A stretch of 64,000 nt of DNA from Prauserella shujinwangii (GTDB lineage: Bacteria > Actinomycetota > Actinomycetes > Mycobacteriales > Pseudonocardiaceae). Positions 56,256 to 62,092 of this stretch are shown piece by piece (the stretch's first letter is position 1; every line of letters begins with the position of its first letter). Below the pieces are notes generated by a model. It made no database searches and had not been told where the DNA came from. It saw nothing but the letters and a program-made list of their open reading frames with translations. The position numbers were made by a program, and so were the translations under genes. The DNA lies in the NCBI RefSeq assembly GCF_003001955.1, contig NZ_PVNH01000004.1, forward strand, positions 310,001-374,000, read 5' to 3'.

Positions 56256-56728
56256 CCACCACGCAAACGGCGTGCGGTGAGCGGTCCATCCGATCAGGTG
56301 AACGGTAGGGCCAAATACAGCCCAGCGTTGTTATTTCCGTCACAGCTATCGATCACCGCTGGTCCAAAGGTGTCTCGGCGCACGATCGCCGAATTCCGGC
56401 GCCGCGCTGGTGGACGCGGCGGCACCTCTTTCGTAACCTGGCCGAGATCTCGCGTCAGGTGGCCGTTCCACCCGGTTCGGCGACGCGGGGTTGCCGCCGA
56501 GACAGCTTGTCGGGGAGCTGTGCCGGACCTGCTGCGCGATACCGGGCATCCGCGTCGGAGGAGTACCTGCGGTACTTCCTGGCCTGATGCGGTGCCGGCC
56601 GCGGCGGCGGGCACCGTGGCCGGAACGGGTGTCGTGTCGACCCGTTCCCGCGGAGCGCGTGGAGGGCCCCCGACCTCCCGCGCGCGGTGCTCCGGCAGGC
56701 GGCCGAGAGCAAAGGAGACACACGCGAC
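56256..56728 (+). other. 473-nt leader region of the NlpC/P60 gene
   Basis: No convincing gene. Only here does the DNA become markedly AT-richer (56300-56360: CCAAATACAG, GTTGTTATTTCC). GTCAC and GATCACC half-sites at about 56339-56357 form a loose direct repeat. Further on, GC-rich hairpin-like stretches occur (around 56505-56560). I looked for the ydaO/c-di-AMP riboswitch often found before cell-wall hydrolase genes and did not see its conserved boxes. A long regulated 5' UTR is likely. Confidence 0.45.
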
Positions 56729-57781
56729 GTGCAGTCGCATCCAGTGAAGCGCGTAGTGTCGGGAGCGTTGGCGGCGTCGGCCGTGTTCGTGGCGGTCACC
56801 GTCCCTCAGACACCCGCCACCGCTTCCCCCGTCCCCGCCCTCCAGCAACCCCCGAGCAACCCGTCGGACGCCCTGGCCAAGTACCGCGAGCTGGCCGGTC
56901 AGGCCGAGAAGCTGAACGAGGAGTACCTCAAGGCGAAGGAGGACCTGGCGGCCAAGCAGCGCCAGCTCGACACGGCGAACGCCGACCTCCGCCAGGCCGA
57001 GCAGGCCAAGAAGAAGGCCGAGGCCGCCGAGGAGCGCTTCCGCGTGGACGTCGACCGGTTCGCCGGCGCGTCGTTCACCAGCGGCGCGCAGCTCAACAAG
57101 ATGTCCGCCCTCCTCACCGGCGGCTCCGCGCAGGACTTCCTGGAGCGGTCCGCGGCCCTCGACGTGCTCGCCACCGACAAGAACAGGGCGCTGAGCAGGC
57201 TTGCCGGTGCCGTCCAGCAGGCGGCCGCGGCCGAGCAGCGGGCCGCCGACGCCAAGCGCCGCGCCCAGGAGGCCAAGGACGCGGCGGCGCGGCTGAAGGC
57301 GGACATCGAGGCCCGCAAGAACACCCTCGACCAGCAGCTCGACGAGCTGCGCGAGCAGGCAGGCCTGCTCAGCGACTCCGACGTCGCCGCCCAGCAGGAC
57401 GTCGGGCCCGAGGTCGGCGAGATCGACGCCCCCGGTGCCGCCGCCCAGATCGCCATCGACGCCGCGATGAGCAAGCGCGGCAGCCCCTACTCGTGGGGTG
57501 CCACCGGCCCGGACGCGTTCGACTGCTCGGGCCTCACCCAGTGGGCCTACGCCCAGGCCGGCATCAGCATCCCGCGCACGAGCTCGTCGCAGTCGACCTA
57601 CGGCACGGCCGTGCCGCGCAGCCAGCTGCAGCCGGGCGACCTGGTGTTCTTCTACTCGCCCGTCTCGCACGTCGGCATCTACATCGGCAACGGCATGATG
57701 GTGCACGCGCCGACGTCGGGTGACGTGGTCAAGGTCGCGCCGCTGCAGGACCAGTACAGCGGCGCCCGCCGCGTCGCGTGA
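56729..57781 (+). CDS. NlpC/P60 peptidoglycan endopeptidase with coiled coil (RipC-like)
   Basis: 350 residues from GTG 56729 (AAAGGAG RBS, 11 nt). Signal peptide to about ATA-SP (~32). A long coiled coil (~45-215, LAKYRELAGQAEKLNEEYLK and on) is followed by an acidic linker and an NlpC/P60 domain (~245-350) with the intact triad Cys266 (DAFDCSGLTQWAYAQAG), His314 (SHVGIYIGNG) and His326 (VHAP). It cleaves stem peptides of peptidoglycan at division. Corresponds to mycobacterial Rv2190c. A strong hairpin follows the stop. Confidence 0.92.
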   Translation: MQSHPVKRVVSGALAASAVFVAVTVPQTPATASPVPALQQPPSNPSDALAKYRELAGQAEKLNEEYLKAKEDLAAKQRQLDTANADLRQAEQAKKKAEAAEERFRVDVDRFAGASFTSGAQLNKMSALLTGGSAQDFLERSAALDVLATDKNRALSRLAGAVQQAAAAEQRAADAKRRAQEAKDAAARLKADIEARKNTLDQQLDELREQAGLLSDSDVAAQQDVGPEVGEIDAPGAAAQIAIDAAMSKRGSPYSWGATGPDAFDCSGLTQWAYAQAGISIPRTSSSQSTYGTAVPRSQLQPGDLVFFYSPVSHVGIYIGNGMMVHAPTSGDVVKVAPLQDQYSGARRVA

Positions 57782-57786
57782 TCCCG

Positions 57787-57815
57787 CCCGGGGTGGCCGC
57801 CACGGCCACCCCGGG
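57787..57815 (+). terminator. Hairpin terminator after the NlpC/P60 gene
   Basis: 13-bp perfect GC stem (CCCGGGGTGGCCG with its complement) and a 3-nt loop, starting 6 nt past the stop codon. Confidence 0.75.
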
Positions 57816-57833
57816 GCCGTTCGCGGTCCGGGA

Positions 57834-57839
57834 TAGTCT
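57834..57839 (+). promoter_or_regulatory. -10 element of the PimB-type gene
   Basis: TAGTCT, with ATG 57846 6 nt later and no RBS between; suggests a leaderless transcript beginning right after the upstream terminator. Confidence 0.45.
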
Positions 57840-57845
57840 CGCGCC

Positions 57846-59000
57846 ATGCGCCGCACCCTCCTGGTGACCAACGACTTCCCGCCGCGACCCGGCGGCATCC
57901 AGTCCTATCTGCACGAGCTGGCCACCCGGGTCCCGTCCGACGCCCTCGTCGTGTATGCCCCGGCGTGGGAGCGGGAGTCCGGTTCGCACCGGGAGTTCGA
58001 CGCCGAGGCGCCGTTCGAGGTGGTGCGGCACCCGACGTCGCTCATGCTGCCCACGCCGTCGGTGCTGCGCCGCGCGCGGACGCTGCTGCGCACGCACGAC
58101 TGCGAGGCCGTGTGGTTCGGTGCCGCGGCCCCGCTCGCACTGCTCGGCCCCGCCCTGCGCGCGGCGGGCGCGCGGCGTGTCGTCGCCAGCACCCACGGGC
58201 ACGAGGTGGGCTGGTCGATGCTGCCCGCGGCGCGGCACGCGCTGCGCCGCATCGGCGACACCGCCGACGTCGTCACCTACGTCAGCGAGTACACCCGCCG
58301 CCGGTTCGCCTCGGCGTTCGGTCCGATGGCCGGCCTGGAACACCTGCCCTCCGGCGTGGACACCGCGCGGTTCCGGCCGGACGGCGGCGCGCGCGAGGAG
58401 ATCCGCCGCAGGCACGGGCTCGGTGACCGGCCCACCGTCGTGTGCGTGTCCCGGCTCGTGCCGCGCAAGGGGCAGGACATGCTGGTGCGGGCGCTGCCCG
58501 CGCTGCGGAAGCGGATTCCCGGTGCCGCGCTGCTGCTGGTTGGTGGTGGCCCGTACCGGCGGTCGCTGGAGCAGCTGGCACGTGCGGCCGGGGTGGCGGA
58601 ACACGTCGTGTTCACCGGCTCCGTGCCGTGGCCGGAGCTGCCCGCGCACTACGCCGCTGGGGACGTCTTCGCGATGCCCGCGCGCACCCGGGGCAAGGGA
58701 CTCGACGTGGAAGGGCTCGGCATCGTCTACCTGGAGGCGTCGGCGACCGGACTGCCGGTGGTCGCGGGCCGGTCGGGCGGAGCGCCCGAGACCGTGCTGG
58801 ACGAGGTGACCGGGCACGTCGTCGACGGCAGGCGGCTCGCGCAGCTCGTGGACACGCTCGCCGCGGTGCTGGCCGACCCCGCGCGCGCCCGCCGGATGGG
58901 GGAGGCGGGGCGGCGCTGGGTGACCGAGCACTGGCGCTGGGACATTCTCGCCCGCCGGCTGGCCGCGATGCTCGACGGCGCGCCGGTGCCCGCGCGCTGA
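57846..59000 (+). CDS. pimB: GT4 glycosyltransferase, PimB-type phosphatidylinositol monomannoside mannosyltransferase
   Basis: 384 residues from ATG 57846. GT-B fold: MRRTLLVTNDFPPRPGGIQS with the Gly-rich acceptor loop, STHGHEVGWSMLPAARHALR, then the donor-binding part VVCVSRLVPRKGQDMLVRAL, LLLVGGGPYRRSLEQLARAA, and the GT4 EX7E motif in GKGLDVEGLGIVYLEASATG. Matches PimB' (Rv2188c), which adds the second mannose to phosphatidylinositol mannosides at the cytoplasmic membrane face. Located as in mycobacteria, next to the NlpC gene. Confidence 0.9.
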   Translation: MRRTLLVTNDFPPRPGGIQSYLHELATRVPSDALVVYAPAWERESGSHREFDAEAPFEVVRHPTSLMLPTPSVLRRARTLLRTHDCEAVWFGAAAPLALLGPALRAAGARRVVASTHGHEVGWSMLPAARHALRRIGDTADVVTYVSEYTRRRFASAFGPMAGLEHLPSGVDTARFRPDGGAREEIRRRHGLGDRPTVVCVSRLVPRKGQDMLVRALPALRKRIPGAALLLVGGGPYRRSLEQLARAAGVAEHVVFTGSVPWPELPAHYAAGDVFAMPARTRGKGLDVEGLGIVYLEASATGLPVVAGRSGGAPETVLDEVTGHVVDGRRLAQLVDTLAAVLADPARARRMGEAGRRWVTEHWRWDILARRLAAMLDGAPVPAR

Positions 59001-59005
59001 CCGCG

Positions 59006-59875
59006 TCAGCGACCACGGGTGGTGCGGGCATGGCCGAGCCAGTCCCGCACCGTGCGCGCCGCGGGCAGGAGCCGCCGGGTCGGTTCCGGGTCGAACTCGA
59101 GATCGGCCGTACGCAGCCAGCGCCACATGGTGGTGAGGTCGGTCCCGGCGACGCGTTCGAACAGGCGGACCGGCATCGGGAACCGGCGGGGCGCGCGGCC
59201 GGTGACCTCGTGCCACAGCGCGCGGCACTCGCCGATGGTGCGGACGTCGGCCAGCAGTGGCAGTTCCGCCCCGGCGAACCGGTCCGGGTCGGCGAACACC
59301 TTCGCGGCGACGGCGCCGATGTCGTCGGTGCCGATCCAGCCGAGGGGCCGGTCCTCGCCCATCAGCTTGGGCATCAGGTACCACGTGGACACCGGCGGGA
59401 AGAACCGCCGGTCCGTCATGAGCTCCAGGAAGGCCATCGGGCGCAGCACGGTGCACGGCAGGCCGAGCTGCTCGATGTGCTCGCACACGGCGAGCTTCGA
59501 CTCCCAGGACCCGACGCCCGTCCCGGGCTCGCCGGTGCCCGCCGACGCGTACACCAGGTGCCGCACGCCTGCCTCCGCGGCGGCGTCCGCGACGTTCGTG
59601 CCCTGTGCGATCTCGCCCGCGATCCCGCAGAGCATCGGGTTCTGCACGCTGTACACGCCGTGCGCGGCGCGGAACGCGGGCCGCAGGGTGGCGGGATCGG
59701 CCAGGTCGGCGGCGACCACCTCGGCGCCGAGCGCGGCAAGCCGTCGGGCCGCATCGCCGCCCGGGTGCCGGGTGAGCGCCCGCACATGCCAGCCGTCCGC
59801 CAGCAGGTGCCGGGCCACCGCACCGCCCTGCCTGCCGGTGGCGCCGGTGACCGTGGCGATCCGCGCGGTGCCCAC
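59006..59875 (-). CDS. NmrA-family NAD(P)-binding protein
   Basis: 289 residues from GTG 59875 (GGGGAG ahead). Atypical SDR: TVTGATGRQGGAVARHLLAD (nucleotide loop), ALTRHPGGDAARRLAALGAE (NADP phosphate-binding Arg), VYSVQNPM, HLVYASAGTGEPG, LRPMAFLELMTD. No catalytic Tyr-x3-Lys, as usual for NmrA-like sensors and reductases. Convergent with pimB, ends 5 nt past it. Confidence 0.87.
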   Translation of the reverse strand: MGTARIATVTGATGRQGGAVARHLLADGWHVRALTRHPGGDAARRLAALGAEVVAADLADPATLRPAFRAAHGVYSVQNPMLCGIAGEIAQGTNVADAAAEAGVRHLVYASAGTGEPGTGVGSWESKLAVCEHIEQLGLPCTVLRPMAFLELMTDRRFFPPVSTWYLMPKLMGEDRPLGWIGTDDIGAVAAKVFADPDRFAGAELPLLADVRTIGECRALWHEVTGRAPRRFPMPVRLFERVAGTDLTTMWRWLRTADLEFDPEPTRRLLPAARTVRDWLGHARTTRGR

Positions 59876-59937
59876 TGCGACTCCCCGGAGGCCGATGTGA
59901 CGTGGTCGCCAGGAAGTCGGCGGTACGGGCGAGGGCG

Positions 59938-60597
59938 TTACGCCGGTTCACGCACGGCGGGGTGGTGCGGGTGATCCACCCGCACGACGACGTCGGCGGT
60001 CTCGGCGGGCCGCACCTCGTCGTCGTAACGCCGATAGGCGGGCAGCGCCCAGTGCTCGGTCTCGGGCAGCCGCCTGCGCAGCGCAGGCGGGGACAGCCAC
60101 AGGTGCACGGTCAGGTCGAGACCGAGGCCCCTGCCGAGCAGGAGCTCTCCGTCGAGCAGGAGCACCGCGCCGCCGGGCAGGGTGGTGCGCGGGAGGCGGT
60201 GCGCGCGGTCGCGTTCGCGGTCCCACAGGGCGGGGAGCACGGCGCCGCTGCCGTCCGGCGCGAGCGGGTCCAGCACCTCGCGCCGCAACGCGGAGGCGTC
60301 GAGCCAGTCGTCGTAGCGGGCGTCCGGGTCGTGCCTGCCCCGTTCGAGCCGCAGGGAGGCAGGCCGCAGGAAGTCCCATGCCGAGACGCGCCGCACCTCG
60401 CGGCCGCGCACCCGGAGCGGGTCGACCAGGGCATCCGCGAGGCCGGCCGGATCGGTGGCGCCGGCCGCGCCGTCGATCGCGACCCGCTGCCACCGGGCGG
60501 GGTCGGCGTCCGCGATCCGGTCCGCGAGCTCGCCGACCAGTCGCTCGACCGTGATGGGCCGGTAGCGAGCGCTCAACGGGCGCTTCCGCCGTCGCAT
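59938..60597 (-). CDS. Uridine kinase-like P-loop protein with a degenerate Walker A
   Basis: 219 residues. Resembles actinobacterial proteins annotated as uridine kinase: RVAIDGAAGATDPAGLADAL in the Walker A position, but it lacks the GK[ST]; SAWDFLRPASLRLERGRHDP, YDDWLDASALRREVLDPLAP, LLLDGELLLGRGLGLDLTVH (Walker B-like Asp) and WALPAYRRYDDEVRP follow the family. The missing Lys suggests weak or no kinase activity, though many of its relatives share this. Divergent from the P450. Confidence 0.75.
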   Translation of the reverse strand: MRRRKRPLSARYRPITVERLVGELADRIADADPARWQRVAIDGAAGATDPAGLADALVDPLRVRGREVRRVSAWDFLRPASLRLERGRHDPDARYDDWLDASALRREVLDPLAPDGSGAVLPALWDRERDRAHRLPRTTLPGGAVLLLDGELLLGRGLGLDLTVHLWLSPPALRRRLPETEHWALPAYRRYDDEVRPAETADVVVRVDHPHHPAVREPA

Positions 60598-60687
60598 CGC
60601 ATGAGCGCGAGGCTACCTGGCCGGGGCGGGCACGATTCGCGGCGCTCGTTCGTTGGCCCGGTGACAGCCGAGTCACTGGGGGTAGCG

Positions 60688-61911
60688 ATGACCAGAGCGG
60701 ATGTGCGGGAGCCTGTCGAGCTGCGGCCCGAGTTCTTCCAGGACGCGCACGCGATGTCCCGGTTGCTGCGCACCGAGGCGCCGGTGCGGCCGGTGCTCAT
60801 GCCGCGTGGGCTGCGGGCGTGGCTGGTGACCGGGTACGCCGACGCGAAGGCGCTGCTGGCGGATCCGCGCCTGAGCAAGGACAGCGAGCGCGCGCAGCAC
60901 GTCTTCGAACGCAGGCTGACGGCGACGGCGGTGCGGTCGACGCCGATGTCGCGGTCGCTGGCCGCGCACATGCTGAACACGGACCCGCCCGACCACACCC
61001 GGTTGCGCAAGCTCGTCAACAAGGCGTTCACGGCGCGCACGGTGGCGCGGCTGCGGCCGCGGATCGAGGAGATCACCGACCGGCTGCTCGACGACATGGC
61101 CGGAGCTGGGGAGGCCGACCTGCTGACGGCACTGGCGTTCCCGCTGCCGATCACGGTGATCTGCGAGCTGCTCGGCGTTCCGGACGACGCGCGCGACGAC
61201 TTCCGCGCGTGGTCGAACACGATGCTCGACACCGCGACGCCCGAGCAGCTGCAGGAGGCGTCGGGAAAGATGGCGGCCTACCTGACCGAGCTGGTGGCGC
61301 GGAAGCGGGCCGAGCCGACCGACGACCTGCTGTCGGCGCTGGTGCACGCGACCGACGAGGGCGACGCGCTGTCGGAGCCGGAGCTGGTGTCGATGGCGTT
61401 CCTGCTGCTGGTGGCCGGGCACGAGACGACGGTGAACCTCATCGGCAACGGGGTGCTCGCGCTGCTGCGCCACCCCGACCAGCTCGCGGCGCTGCGGGCC
61501 GATCCGTCGCTGCTGCCGAACGCGGTGGAGGAGTTCCTGCGGTACGACAGCCCGATCCATCTGGCGACGCTGCGGTTCACCACCGAGCCCGTCCGCGTCG
61601 GCGACGTCGAGATCCCGGCCGACGAGTTCGTCCTGATCTCGTTGCTCGCCGCCAACCGGGACGACGATCGCTTTCCCGACCCGGACCGGCTGGACGTCAC
61701 CCGGAAGGCGGGTGGGCACCTCGCGTTCGGGCACGGCATCCACTTCTGCGTGGGCGCGCCGCTGGCCCGGCTGGAGGCGGAGGTGGCGGTCGGCAGGCTG
61801 CTGGAGCGGTTCCCCGCTCTGCGGCTCGCCGCGGAGCCGGACACGCTGCGCTGGCGGGACAGCTCCCTGATCCACGGCCTGGAAACCCTTCCCGTCCTCA
61901 CCGGACAGTGA
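60688..61911 (+). CDS. Cytochrome P450, CYP107-like
   Basis: 407 residues from ATG 60688. Oxygen-binding I-helix LLVAGHETTVNLIG, the ExxR motif in NAVEEFLRY, heme loop FGHGIHFCVGAPLARLE with Cys354. Typical soluble bacterial P450 that oxidises small molecules with ferredoxin help; no ferredoxin gene adjoins it. The substrate is unknown. Its stop codon lies inside palindrome copy 5. Confidence 0.92.
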   Translation: MTRADVREPVELRPEFFQDAHAMSRLLRTEAPVRPVLMPRGLRAWLVTGYADAKALLADPRLSKDSERAQHVFERRLTATAVRSTPMSRSLAAHMLNTDPPDHTRLRKLVNKAFTARTVARLRPRIEEITDRLLDDMAGAGEADLLTALAFPLPITVICELLGVPDDARDDFRAWSNTMLDTATPEQLQEASGKMAAYLTELVARKRAEPTDDLLSALVHATDEGDALSEPELVSMAFLLLVAGHETTVNLIGNGVLALLRHPDQLAALRADPSLLPNAVEEFLRYDSPIHLATLRFTTEPVRVGDVEIPADEFVLISLLAANRDDDRFPDPDRLDVTRKAGGHLAFGHGIHFCVGAPLARLEAEVAVGRLLERFPALRLAAEPDTLRWRDSSLIHGLETLPVLTGQ

Positions 61912-61956
61912 ATGGCACATCGCCTGCGTCCAACGCAGGCGATGTGCCATTCACTG
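61906..61956. repeat. Nested palindrome, family copy 5
   Basis: Perfect 24-nt arms (61906-61929 and 61933-61956) with a CCA loop; begins within the last codon of the P450 gene (CAGTGA includes the stop). Shares the CAGTGAATGGCACATCGC variant with copy 3. Marks the end of the conserved block; the McrB-type gene starts 136 nt later. Confidence 0.75.
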
Positions 61957-62092
61957 CTCGCTCTGATCCGGAGCGCTTCACCCCCGCACCAAGGAGCCAT
62001 TCTCGACATCTATGACAACATGGCGGTGGCTTGGCCCGGCGCCGGGGCAGGTCCCGCGTCATCCGGAGCGCGACACCACCAGGGGGATGGTC

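Noticed and set aside
56256-56728. c-di-AMP (ydaO) riboswitch before the NlpC/P60 gene
   Set aside because: The conserved GGGGACCC and GAACCCGUCAG-type boxes are not present.
56277-56747. 156-residue frame in the NlpC leader
   Set aside because: No RBS, Arg/Gly-rich composition without family resemblance, and it overlaps the NlpC start region in another frame.
62087-62089. ATG 62087 as the start of the McrB-type gene
   Set aside because: It touches the AGGGGG Shine-Dalgarno; ATG 62093 has proper spacing in the same frame.
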